From Tsuneonella sp. CC-YZS046 (GTDB lineage Bacteria > Pseudomonadota > Alphaproteobacteria > Sphingomonadales > Sphingomonadaceae): a stretch of 64,000 nt of DNA. The stretch spans positions 248,001 to 312,000 of the forward strand of contig NZ_CP141590.1 of assembly GCF_035581365.1 (NCBI RefSeq). The letters are read 5' to 3'. The notes below the pieces were generated by a model that had not been told where the DNA came from, searched no databases, and saw only the letters and a program-made list of their open reading frames with translations. The stretch's first letter is position 1; each line of letters opens with the position of its first letter. Shown one piece after another: positions 8,037 through 15,639 of the stretch. Position numbers and translations under genes: made by a program.

Positions 8037-8789
8037 CTATCCGAAACTTGCGGCGAGAGAGCCCATCAGCAGCGCCCATCCATCCACCAGGACGAAGAGC
8101 AGGAGCTTGAATGGCAGGGAGATGATGGTGGGCGACATCATCATCATGCCCAGCGACATCAATACGCTGGACACGACAAGGTCGATCACCAGGAACGGCA
8201 GGAACAGCATGAAGCCGATCTGGAATGCCGTCTTGAGTTCGCTGGTGACGAAGGCCGGCAGCAGGATCGAGAACGGCACATCCTGGGACGACGCGAATTT
8301 CGGCGCCTTGGCCATCTCGGCGAACATGGCCAGATCCTGCTTGCGGGTCTGGCGTATCATGAAGGCATGAAATTCCGTCCCGGCGGTGGCGATGGCCTGT
8401 TCCGCATTGACCTGCCCGGCCGCATAGGGCGCGATCGCCTTGGCGTTCACCTGCTCCAGCGTGGGCGCCATGATGAACAGCGAAAGGAACAGGGACAGGC
8501 CGATCAGGACCTGGTTGGGCGGAGACTGCTGCAGCCCAAGGGCGTGGCGCAGGATCGAGAGCACCACCAGGATCCGGGTGAAGCTCGTCATCATGAGCAG
8601 CAGCCCGGGCAGGATGGTGAGCAGCCCCATGATGAGGAGCAGCTGCAGCGACATGCTGAGGCCAGCGCCTTGCGCGCCGCCGATATTCTGGAACGCGCGA
8701 TCCAATGCGCCCGGGATCGCGCTTTGCGCGAAGGCGGTGGCGGGCAGCAGCGTCAGGCCGACCGCGATGGAAAGGGCAAGGCGCTTCAT
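8037..8789 (-). CDS. fliP: FliP, flagellar export gate membrane protein
   Basis: A 250-residue protein with a cleavable-type signal sequence (MKRLALSIAVGLTLLPATAFAQ), as is usual for FliP, then several membrane segments. Family motifs are plain: MMTSFTRILVVLSILRHALGLQQSPPNQVLIGLSLFL in the centre and MSLGMMMMSPTIISLPFKLLLFVLVDGW at the end. The ATG at 8789 overlaps the fliO stop by four bases. The longer frame upstream to 9125 is a shadow of fliO. Confidence 0.95.
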   Translation of the reverse strand: MKRLALSIAVGLTLLPATAFAQSAIPGALDRAFQNIGGAQGAGLSMSLQLLLIMGLLTILPGLLLMMTSFTRILVVLSILRHALGLQQSPPNQVLIGLSLFLSLFIMAPTLEQVNAKAIAPYAAGQVNAEQAIATAGTEFHAFMIRQTRKQDLAMFAEMAKAPKFASSQDVPFSILLPAFVTSELKTAFQIGFMLFLPFLVIDLVVSSVLMSLGMMMMSPTIISLPFKLLLFVLVDGWALLMGSLAASFG

Positions 8790-9091
8790 GCGGCGTCTCC
8801 GGCGGCCTCTCCGGCGGTGTCTCGAGCGATTGCCGGGCGGGCGGGCGCTTCCGCCAGGCGGGTAAGGCCCTGCCGCGATACCGATACCAGGATCTCGCGG
8901 CCGTGAAATTCGATCACCGCGAGCTTGAGAGTGGGGGAAAGCATGGTGGTTTCCACGACCCGCACCGCCTTGGCTCCGCCGGTGGCCGCGCCAAAGCGCG
9001 ATTGCATCCGCTGGGCGAGCTTGAGGCTGCCCCAGATAAGCAGGCCGATCAGCGGCAGCAGGACCAGCAGCTTGAGAACGTACCAGAACAT
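8786..9091 (-). CDS. fliO: FliO, flagellar export apparatus assembly protein
   Basis: A 101-residue protein with one N-terminal membrane helix (LLVLLPLIGLLIWGSLKLA) and a small cytoplasmic domain (VVETTMLSPTLKLAVIEFHGREILVSVSRQGLTRL) matching the FliO pattern. FliO helps assemble the FliP ring and is absent from the finished gate. The tail is Ala-rich and poorly conserved. It lies between fliN and fliP with overlaps at both ends, the usual position. Sequence conservation in this family is low, so the call leans partly on position and topology. Confidence 0.85.
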   Translation of the reverse strand: MFWYVLKLLVLLPLIGLLIWGSLKLAQRMQSRFGAATGGAKAVRVVETTMLSPTLKLAVIEFHGREILVSVSRQGLTRLAEAPARPAIARDTAGEAAGDAA

Positions 9092-9366
9092 CAGGCGGCG
9101 GCCTCCGAAGGCGCGCGAGCGCCATTGGCGAGTTCCACGATCCGCATGCCGAAGCGTCCGCCTTCCGTCACGATCTCGGCCTTGGCGATCACCTTGCCAT
9201 TGACCAGAACGTCGAGCGGTTCGTCCGTCAGCCGCTCGAGCATGACGACACTGTCTTCGTTGAGGGCCAGAATATCCTTGAGCTTCATGCTGGTCCGGCC
9301 GAGTTCGACCGAGAGCCTCACATCGACATCCTTGAGCAGGGCAAAGCCATCGCCGCCGTCGAACAC
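9091..9366 (-). CDS. fliN: FliN, flagellar motor switch protein
   Basis: A 91-residue protein, essentially one SpoA/FliN domain: LLKDVDVRLSVELGRTSMKLKDILALNEDSVVMLERLTDEPLDVLVNGKVIAKAEIV. FliN forms the lower C-ring with FliM and also binds FliH to bring substrates to the export gate. It lacks the long N-terminal extension seen in some FliN proteins. Its start follows the fliM stop by one base and its stop overlaps the fliO ATG. Confidence 0.93.
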   Translation of the reverse strand: MFDGGDGFALLKDVDVRLSVELGRTSMKLKDILALNEDSVVMLERLTDEPLDVLVNGKVIAKAEIVTEGGRFGMRIVELANGARAPSEAAA

Positions 9367-9367
9367 G

Positions 9368-10279
9368 TCAGTTCTCCTTGTTTCCGGTAATCTGGGTCAA
9401 TTGCAGGGCCGCGCGATCATCGAGCGCGCCAACCGTGCCGTGGGCGATCACATGCTCGCCCGCCATGAGAGGGACGTTGCGGGCAACCGCCACGGGCAGG
9501 ATCTGCCCCGGCTTCAGTTGCGAAAGCAGGGATACGGGCACGGCCATGTCCACCAGCACGGCCCGCAGCGGCAGGGGGATTCCCGCGAAGGGTTCCACCC
9601 TGGGGCTGGCGGTCTGATTGCCCTTTGCAGGCGCGGCGCCATTCCGGCCGCGATTGCGGAACAGTTCCGCCATGCTCGCGGCAGGAAAGCCGAGAACGGC
9701 TTCCCAGGTCCTGCTGCCGTCGCCGATTTCGAGGGACAGAACCGCCACGTTGCATTCCGCGAAGGGCGCCAGCAGCTCCGGATCGGTGCCATTGCAGAGC
9801 GACTGGATGGCGCATTCTCCTTCCGGAGCAAGCGCGCCCGCCAGGGATTCGCTGAGCGGCTGCATCATCCGTTCGGCCATCAGCGTGGCCGAGGCGCTGA
9901 GCTTTTCGGGAACCGGAGCGGAGCTGTCGCCATTGCCGCCATAGGCGAGATCGACGAAGGCGATCACGGTCCGCGCCGGCAGCGACAGGATCAGCGGCGC
10001 CTGGCTTTCGCCGGCCGTCACCAGGTTGATGGCGGCATTCGGGCCAAGTTTTTCGATCAGCGCATCGCTGCCGTCGAACTGCGCGGCAGCCACTGCCCGG
10101 ACCGCAAGTTTCCTCCCGGCGCAAAGCCGCGACAGCGCAGGCGCGATCAGCTCCGCGACACGGGCGCCCATCCGGTCCAGATCCTTGATCGGATCGGCCT
10201 GGCGAACGCCGCCGCGCAGCAATTCGCGGTCATGCTGGGCCGCGACGCGCTCCGCAATAAAGACGCCTTCGGGCTTCAT
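9368..10279 (-). CDS. fliM: FliM, flagellar motor switch protein, without a visible CheY-binding N-terminus
   Basis: A 303-residue protein, somewhat short for FliM (often about 330). The middle domain has the Gly-Gly motif AYGGNG at 112-117 and the C-terminus is a SpoA-type domain (IPLPLRAVLVDMAVPVSLLSQLKPGQILPV). The N-terminal LSQDEIDALL-type peptide that binds phospho-CheY in many FliM proteins is absent: this protein begins MKPEGVFIAERVAAQHDREL. The ATG overlaps the fliL stop, so a longer start is unlikely. The FliM identity rests on the domains and on position between fliL and fliN. Control of rotation may differ from the textbook scheme. Confidence 0.9.
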   Translation of the reverse strand: MKPEGVFIAERVAAQHDRELLRGGVRQADPIKDLDRMGARVAELIAPALSRLCAGRKLAVRAVAAAQFDGSDALIEKLGPNAAINLVTAGESQAPLILSLPARTVIAFVDLAYGGNGDSSAPVPEKLSASATLMAERMMQPLSESLAGALAPEGECAIQSLCNGTDPELLAPFAECNVAVLSLEIGDGSRTWEAVLGFPAASMAELFRNRGRNGAAPAKGNQTASPRVEPFAGIPLPLRAVLVDMAVPVSLLSQLKPGQILPVAVARNVPLMAGEHVIAHGTVGALDDRAALQLTQITGNKEN

Positions 10280-10866
10280 TGCACCAGCAGGCTCTTGAAA
10301 TAGACGGAGTTGATGCCGCCGAAGCCTTCGGCCTGGGTAAGCACGTCGTTGATCGCCGCGGTCAGGCGCTTTTGCAGCCGTTCCTTGCCTTCCGGCGTCA
10401 TTATCTCTTCCTCGGGGGTATCGGCCAGTTCGATCAGGATGCGCGAACGCACCGCCAGTTCGTGCTTCCTGAGCCAGATCAGCACCCGGCCGTCACGCTG
10501 GGTCGATGCGGCGAGGCTCACCTGGATAAGGCCTGCCGAGCCTTTGAGGTTGGAGGTGAAATCGTCCGCGAAGGAATAGTAGGACGTGCGATATTTGCTG
10601 CCGCCATCGCCGGGCACGTCAAGGCCTGCGTCAGCGCCTTCCTTTTCGGCTGGCGGCGCATAGGGGTCCACGTCGCCCTTGCGGATCAGCTTGGGCGTAT
10701 TGTCTTCCTTCGCCGCCTCATGCTTGCCGCCCAGCATTCCGGCCTGCACCAGTCCGAAAGTGCCGCCTGCGCCGGCGCCGATGAGGATTATGCCCATCAG
10801 AGATTTCACGATCAGGCCCTTGCCTTTCTTGGCCGGCTTGGATCGATCCTTTTCCGCGTCGCTCAT
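10276..10866 (-). CDS. fliL: FliL, flagellar basal body-associated protein
   Basis: A 196-residue single-pass membrane protein: a basic cytoplasmic start (MSDAEKDRSKPAKKGKG), a Gly-rich membrane helix at about 18-45, then a charged linker rich in Asp and Pro and a periplasmic domain ending YFKSLLVQ. The FliL domain pattern (LIQVSLAASTQRD, HELAVRSRILIELADTPEEE) is clear. FliL surrounds the stator near the motor. No stator genes are in the window. It starts 31 bases after fliK, the largest gap in this stretch of the operon. Confidence 0.88.
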   Translation of the reverse strand: MSDAEKDRSKPAKKGKGLIVKSLMGIILIGAGAGGTFGLVQAGMLGGKHEAAKEDNTPKLIRKGDVDPYAPPAEKEGADAGLDVPGDGGSKYRTSYYSFADDFTSNLKGSAGLIQVSLAASTQRDGRVLIWLRKHELAVRSRILIELADTPEEEIMTPEGKERLQKRLTAAINDVLTQAEGFGGINSVYFKSLLVQ

Positions 10867-10897
10867 TGTCTATCTGTCCCTGTTGAAGATTTGCCGG

Positions 10898-12295
10898 TCA
10901 GGCGAAGATTCCGCTGCGTGCCGTGCCGCTGCCTGCCTGGCGCGAGGGGTTTTCGCGGATGGAAGCGAATGTCCTGTGCGTGTCGCGCCGTTCGCGCCCC
11001 TCTCCGCCCGTGTTGCTCGTCGAGGAGGAATCGCCTGCCCCGCGAGAGGAGGAATGCTGGCCACCGTCATCGCGGCGGCCATTCTGGGCCATGCTGTCTC
11101 CCGAGGCCGTGCGATCGGCGGGGATGGCATTGCTGACGGCGCGATTGAACTCGGGATCGTTGCTCGTCATGGAGACGGTCAGGCCGCGATCATCATGGTT
11201 GAACCGCACGGAAACCTCGCCGAAGTCGGAATTGACGACCGACAGGTTGACCGTCTGGGGGCGGGCGGCTTCCCGGGCCTCCACCAGCCTGTCCACCAGG
11301 GCGCTGAAATCGTGCGGCTGGATCGCTGCGGGCGTGTGGAGCGCAACGCGCGGGATGCCCTGCCCATTGGACGGGGCAGTCGCCTCTCCGACAGCGAGAG
11401 TCGCCGCTTGCGAAAGGGCCGAAACCTGCAGGGTCCGTTCACTGACGCGCAGCTCGGTTGCGGCCTTTGCCATTTCCGGCCTGGCATCCGCCGCGAGATC
11501 GACCCTGATCTGGCGTGCCGCAGGCAGGCGAACCCCAGGCAAGCGGGCGCCGGCCTGTTCCTTGGGCGTTTCCGTTCCGGCCGGCATCTTTGCGGCTTCA
11601 ACCGGCTTTGCTGCCTCAACTGGCTTTGCGGTCTCAACCGGCGCTTCGGCGGCTGGAGCGCTCTTCTCCGCATGAAGCTGAACCGGATCTGCGCTGGCTG
11701 CCGGAGCGAGCCTGGGCAGAGGCGCGTGCGTGGGGCGCTGTTGCTCGCCATCATTCACTTCGGGCAAGGGCGCGGGCAGGGGATTGGCCGGGGCCGGATT
11801 GGCGGGCAGGGGAACAGGCGTTCCACTGCTGCCGTGCTGGGGCTGGCCTTTGGGCGCTTCAACGGGATGCGTGTCGGCCGTTTGCGGGACGATCGCCACG
11901 ATGGCCGGGATGGGCGCCTCTGAAATGGCAATCTCCACCTTGGCCGCCGTTTCCATGCCATCTGCGGCTTCGGCCGGTTCTGCGGCAGGCTCGCCGTTCG
12001 CGTCCTGGTCTTCCGCCTCGGTCTGGGCAGCGGGCTTTACGGCAAGATCGGCCAAGGGTTCGAGCCTTTCCTCCTTTGCCGAAATCGCCGCCTTGCCGGC
12101 AATCGCAAGATCGAGCGGCAAATCCTTGCCGGGGTTCGGGCCGGTGTCCGGCAAGATATTGCCGGGGGCGCTGGCTTCCGTGGTCATCCGGCCTTCGAGC
12201 ATGGCTGCGAAAAGACCTTCCGGCACGAGGCCCAACACCGCGGTTTGCGGGGATTTTGCAGTCTCCGTGCCCGGCTGGATGGAAAGCTGGATCAT
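10898..12295 (-). CDS. fliK: FliK, hook-length control protein
   Basis: A 465-residue protein. The first 300 residues are low in complexity and rich in Ala, Pro and Glu (for example repeats of VEAAKPVEAAKP), as in the disordered ruler region of FliK. The C-terminal hook-length domain is recognisable at about 320-400 (LVDRLVEAREAARPQTVNLSVVNSDFGEVSVRFNHDDRGLTVSM). FliK is exported and, on contact with FlhB, stops hook growth. I chose the ATG at 12295, which has GAGG nine bases upstream; an ATG 16 codons earlier would overlap fliJ by 16 bases. Identity also rests on its place between fliJ and fliL. Confidence 0.85.
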   Translation of the reverse strand: MIQLSIQPGTETAKSPQTAVLGLVPEGLFAAMLEGRMTTEASAPGNILPDTGPNPGKDLPLDLAIAGKAAISAKEERLEPLADLAVKPAAQTEAEDQDANGEPAAEPAEAADGMETAAKVEIAISEAPIPAIVAIVPQTADTHPVEAPKGQPQHGSSGTPVPLPANPAPANPLPAPLPEVNDGEQQRPTHAPLPRLAPAASADPVQLHAEKSAPAAEAPVETAKPVEAAKPVEAAKMPAGTETPKEQAGARLPGVRLPAARQIRVDLAADARPEMAKAATELRVSERTLQVSALSQAATLAVGEATAPSNGQGIPRVALHTPAAIQPHDFSALVDRLVEAREAARPQTVNLSVVNSDFGEVSVRFNHDDRGLTVSMTSNDPEFNRAVSNAIPADRTASGDSMAQNGRRDDGGQHSSSRGAGDSSSTSNTGGEGRERRDTHRTFASIRENPSRQAGSGTARSGIFA

Positions 12296-12327
12296 GAATA
12301 CCTCGAATTGCGTTCGAGGAAGAATAT

Positions 12328-12750
12328 TCAAGTATCGTGCCAAACTCGCTTGCGGCTGCCGATGGCAGGCTGCTGCGCCTTTTTCTGAAGCGCCTGTTCT
12401 TCGTTTTTTGCACGTTCTTCCACGGCCGCGCGCTTGCGTTCGGCTATCGCCAGCTCGGCGAGTTTCCGGTTGGCATGTTCGCGCGCGGTGGAGACATCCG
12501 CCCCGGTCGAGGCCGCGATCCTGTAGAGCCCGGATGCGAAGTGCGATCCTTGCCTCAGCGAGTGGCCGTCGCTTGCATCGTCCCGCGCGGCATAATCGTC
12601 CGCAAGCTGCCTGGTCCGGTCCGAGAGGGTCTGCAATTGCGCCAGCGTTCCCTCCGCTTGCGCGGTTTCCGTGGCAAGGGTGCGCTTGGCGATGGCGCGC
12701 ACCCGCTCCAGCCGCTGCAATCGCTTCAGGCGCTGTTCTTCAGGCTTCAT
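12328..12750 (-). CDS. fliJ: FliJ, flagellar export ATPase stalk protein
   Basis: A 140-residue, highly charged and almost wholly helical protein with heptad-like character (LKRLQRLERVRAIAKRTLATETAQAEGTLAQLQTL; later REHANRKLAELAIAERKRAAVEERAKNEEQALQKKAQQ). FliJ forms the coiled-coil stalk in the FliI hexamer and links it to FlhA. Sequence conservation is weak in this family, so the call rests on size, coiled-coil form and position directly after fliI, which it overlaps by 11 bases. Confidence 0.82.
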   Translation of the reverse strand: MKPEEQRLKRLQRLERVRAIAKRTLATETAQAEGTLAQLQTLSDRTRQLADDYAARDDASDGHSLRQGSHFASGLYRIAASTGADVSTAREHANRKLAELAIAERKRAAVEERAKNEEQALQKKAQQPAIGSRKRVWHDT

Positions 12751-14104
12751 CGCCGAGGATGCCTGAAAGCGCGGCTATGCTGTCGTCAAGACCGGCCTTC
12801 TCATGCCCGCCCTGGCACAGGAACTTCACGAGTTCCGGCTGCTTGGCGATCGCCCGGTCGAGCTGGGGGTCGGCTCCGGTGCGATAGGCGCCCATCAGGA
12901 CGAGGTCGCGATTGGCTTCGTAGCTGGCCATGAGCGCCCGGAACTGCCGGGCGAGAGACTGGTGCTCGGGCGCGGTGATGTCCGCCATCACCCGGCTGAG
13001 CGAGGCGGGGACATCTATCGCCGGATATTGCCCGCGCTGGGCGAGATCGCGCGACAGGACGATGTGGCCGTCCAGAATGGATCGGGCCGTGTCCACGACC
13101 GGGTCGTCCTGATTGTCGCCATCGGCCAGCACCGTGTAGAGGCCGGTGATCGCGCCGCCGCTCTGGCCGGAATTGCCGGCTCGCTCGACCAGCTTGGTTA
13201 TCGTCGAAAGGGCGGACGGCGGATAGCCGCGCGCCGCGCCTGGCTCGCCCAGCAGCAATGCTATTTCGCGCGCCGCGTGAGCGACCCGGGTCAGGCTGTC
13301 GAGAATGAGGAGAACGCGTTTGCCCCTGGCGCGGAAATATTCCGCCAGGCTGGTCGCCAGCATGGCGCCGCGCAGCCGCAGATTGGGCGCATGGTCGGCC
13401 GGGACGGCGACCACCACGGTCCTTTGCCGGCGGGCGCCCGTCATATGGCGTTCCACGAAATCCGAGACTTCGCGGGCGCGTTCACCGATCAGCCCGGCGA
13501 CCACGATGTCCGCCTCGGCGCCATTGGCCACCATGTCGATCAGCACCGACTTGCCCACGCCGGAACCGGCCATGATGCCCACGCGCTGGCCGATGCCGAA
13601 GGTGGTCAGCGCATTCAGCGCGCGGATGCCGGTGTCGAATGGCTCGCGCACGCGGGTCCGGTCCAGCGCGCCCACCCGGACACCGCCTACCGGCCATTGC
13701 TCGTTGGCGCGGATCGGTTCCCCGCCGTCGATCGGCTTGCCTTCCCCGTCCACCGCGCGCCCGAGGAAGCGTTCCCCGACATGCACCATGCCCGGCGCCC
13801 CGCCCGGATAGACGCGCGATCCGGGGCGGAGGGAAACCGTGTCGCCCAGCAGCATCATGATGGTGCGGCCGTTCCGAAAGCCGATCACCTCGGCGGTAAG
13901 GTGATGGTTCTGGCCTTGCATGACGTGGCAAAGCGAACCTACCGGCACCGAAAGGCCGCTCACTTCCAGCAGGCCGCCGTCACATGCGGACAGCAGCCCG
14001 AAGCGGGTCGGGCCGAGATCGACCGGCTCCGACGGCAGACCGGACAATATCTCCTCGAAGCGCTTCAGCACGAACCGAGCGCCTCGGCGAGAATGCGCCG
14101 CCAT
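12740..14104 (-). CDS. fliI: FliI, flagellum-specific export ATPase
   Basis: A 454-residue F1-type ATPase that powers flagellar export with FliH and FliJ. The Walker A loop GSGVGKS is at 180-186, followed by a Walker B region (VLLILDSLTRVAHAAREIALLLGE) and the C-terminal helical domain. The ATG at 14104 gives an N-terminus of usual family length but overlaps fliH by 40 bases. A GTG at 14071 (12th codon) has GAGG ten bases upstream and would overlap by only seven, so the exact start is uncertain. Confidence 0.95.
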   Translation of the reverse strand: MAAHSRRGARFVLKRFEEILSGLPSEPVDLGPTRFGLLSACDGGLLEVSGLSVPVGSLCHVMQGQNHHLTAEVIGFRNGRTIMMLLGDTVSLRPGSRVYPGGAPGMVHVGERFLGRAVDGEGKPIDGGEPIRANEQWPVGGVRVGALDRTRVREPFDTGIRALNALTTFGIGQRVGIMAGSGVGKSVLIDMVANGAEADIVVAGLIGERAREVSDFVERHMTGARRQRTVVVAVPADHAPNLRLRGAMLATSLAEYFRARGKRVLLILDSLTRVAHAAREIALLLGEPGAARGYPPSALSTITKLVERAGNSGQSGGAITGLYTVLADGDNQDDPVVDTARSILDGHIVLSRDLAQRGQYPAIDVPASLSRVMADITAPEHQSLARQFRALMASYEANRDLVLMGAYRTGADPQLDRAIAKQPELVKFLCQGGHEKAGLDDSIAALSGILGDEA

Positions 14105-14637
14105 TGCTGCGGCCCATCCTCGACCCCGCCGTCGGCCGTTTCGACCCTGATCTCGCCGCGTTCGAGCGCGGCATCGGCTTCCACCTTCAGATCGCCCGGC
14201 AAATGGCCGGATACCAGGGCAAGATCCTGCGGATTGAGCCGCAGGACGCGTTCATCCTCTGCGCGCCGGAACATGCCGAGCGCCTTGCGGATACGGGTCG
14301 AGAGGCTTTCCGGATCTATCGCCAGCGGGGCGAGCGCCTGATCGCACAGCACCAGAATGGTTTCGCGCAGCCGCTCTTCCAGACGCAGCGCGTCCGCTTC
14401 CGCCAGCCGCTCGAAGGCAACCTCGATCTTTCCTCGCGCGGCCATTTCCCGCGCCGCGTCGGCCCGGGCTTGCGCCCCGGCTTCCTCGGCCCCCTTGGCA
14501 TATCCTTCCGCATAGGCGCGGGCGACCGGATCGTCCGCGCGCTCGGCCGGCGCTTCGACCAGCACGAGCGGAGCGAAGCGGGCATCGCGGGAAAAGCCCT
14601 GTCCCGGTTCGAACAGCGATTGCGGCAGACTAGACAT
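14065..14637 (-). CDS. fliH: FliH, flagellar export ATPase regulator
   Basis: A 190-residue protein. FliH dimers bind FliI and tether it to FliN at the C-ring. The middle is an Ala-, Glu- and Gly-rich helix (ARAYAEGYAKGAEEAGAQARADAAREMAARG) with small-residue spacing like the GxxxG repeats known in FliH. The C-terminal half resembles the V/A-ATPase E-subunit-like domain. Its start overlaps the end of fliG by eight bases and its end overlaps fliI, the usual order. Confidence 0.87.
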   Translation of the reverse strand: MSSLPQSLFEPGQGFSRDARFAPLVLVEAPAERADDPVARAYAEGYAKGAEEAGAQARADAAREMAARGKIEVAFERLAEADALRLEERLRETILVLCDQALAPLAIDPESLSTRIRKALGMFRRAEDERVLRLNPQDLALVSGHLPGDLKVEADAALERGEIRVETADGGVEDGPQQWRRILAEALGSC

Positions 14638-15637
14638 ATTCGTCGTCGCCGCTGTTGCCGAATGCGATCACGCCATCGGCCGCCAGACGACGGGCAATGT
14701 CGACCATCGCCTTCTGGGCGGCTTCGACCTCGGCCATCTTGATGCGCCCGCGCGCATCGATTTCGTCGCGCACACCGTCGGCCGCGCGGCTCGACATGGC
14801 CGCGAAGAAAGCCTCGCGATCCGGTTCGGCGGCGCCCTTCAAGGCGTCGACCAGTGTTTCGCTGTCCACTTCGCGCAGCAATGCGCCCATGGATTGGCCG
14901 TCGAGCACAAGGAGATGCTCGAAGCGGAACATTTCCCCTTCGATGCGTTTCGCCAGCGAGCGGTCGATCTTGTTCAGCTGCGACATGACCTGCTTTTCGA
15001 CGACGCTGCCGGACTTGTTGATGATTTCGGCGGCATTGGCCGGCCCGCCCAGGGTGAGCGGCATGGCGCCATGCGCGGCGGTGATCTTCCGGCTCAGCAG
15101 TTCTTCCAGCATGGCGATCGCCTCGCTGGAAACCGCGTCAAGAGTGGCGATGCGGTGAACCACTTCCGTTTGCATCGCGTCCGGCAGCCGGTGCAGCACC
15201 CTGGCCGCGACCTGGGGATCGAGCTGCACCATCAGCACGGCGATCAGCTGGGGATGCTCGTCCTCAATCAGCGGAGCGATCACTTCCGGATCGAGCCATT
15301 TGGCGAGTTCGAGCGAGGAGGACAGGCGGGATGAATCCGGCACGATGGAACGCATCAGGTTCTCCGCCTTCATCTCGCCCAGGGCGCCGGTCATCAAGGA
15401 CTGGACCTGCCTGGTGCGATCCGAAACGGACATTCCCGTATGCTCGCTGAGTTCCATGAAATCCGCGACCGTGCTGGAAATGACGGTGGGGTCGATGTCG
15501 CCCAGCGCGCACATGCGTTCGCCCAGCGTCCGGAGTTCCTCCGGTTCGAGCTGGCCGAGTAGCCGGGTCGCCTGCTGTTCGTCGAGCAGCATCACCATCA
15601 CGGCGGCGCGCGTGGCGGGATCGATTTCGAGGCCCAT
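14630..15637 (-). CDS. fliG: FliG, flagellar motor switch protein
   Basis: A 335-residue protein of the C-ring that contacts FliF and the stators. The N-terminal domain (DPATRAAVMVMLLDEQQATRLLGQLEPEELRTLGERM), middle domain with the EHPQLIAVLMVQLDPQVAARVL motif, and C-terminal domain with charged residues facing the stator (LLREVDSETLVDALKG, then SSRAADGVRDEIDARG) are all in order. I use the ATG at 15637; a GTG two codons earlier overlaps the fliF stop as GTGA and has GGAG four bases before it, so either start is possible. Confidence 0.94.
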   Translation of the reverse strand: MGLEIDPATRAAVMVMLLDEQQATRLLGQLEPEELRTLGERMCALGDIDPTVISSTVADFMELSEHTGMSVSDRTRQVQSLMTGALGEMKAENLMRSIVPDSSRLSSSLELAKWLDPEVIAPLIEDEHPQLIAVLMVQLDPQVAARVLHRLPDAMQTEVVHRIATLDAVSSEAIAMLEELLSRKITAAHGAMPLTLGGPANAAEIINKSGSVVEKQVMSQLNKIDRSLAKRIEGEMFRFEHLLVLDGQSMGALLREVDSETLVDALKGAAEPDREAFFAAMSSRAADGVRDEIDARGRIKMAEVEAAQKAMVDIARRLAADGVIAFGNSGDDEYV

Positions 15638-15639
15638 GG

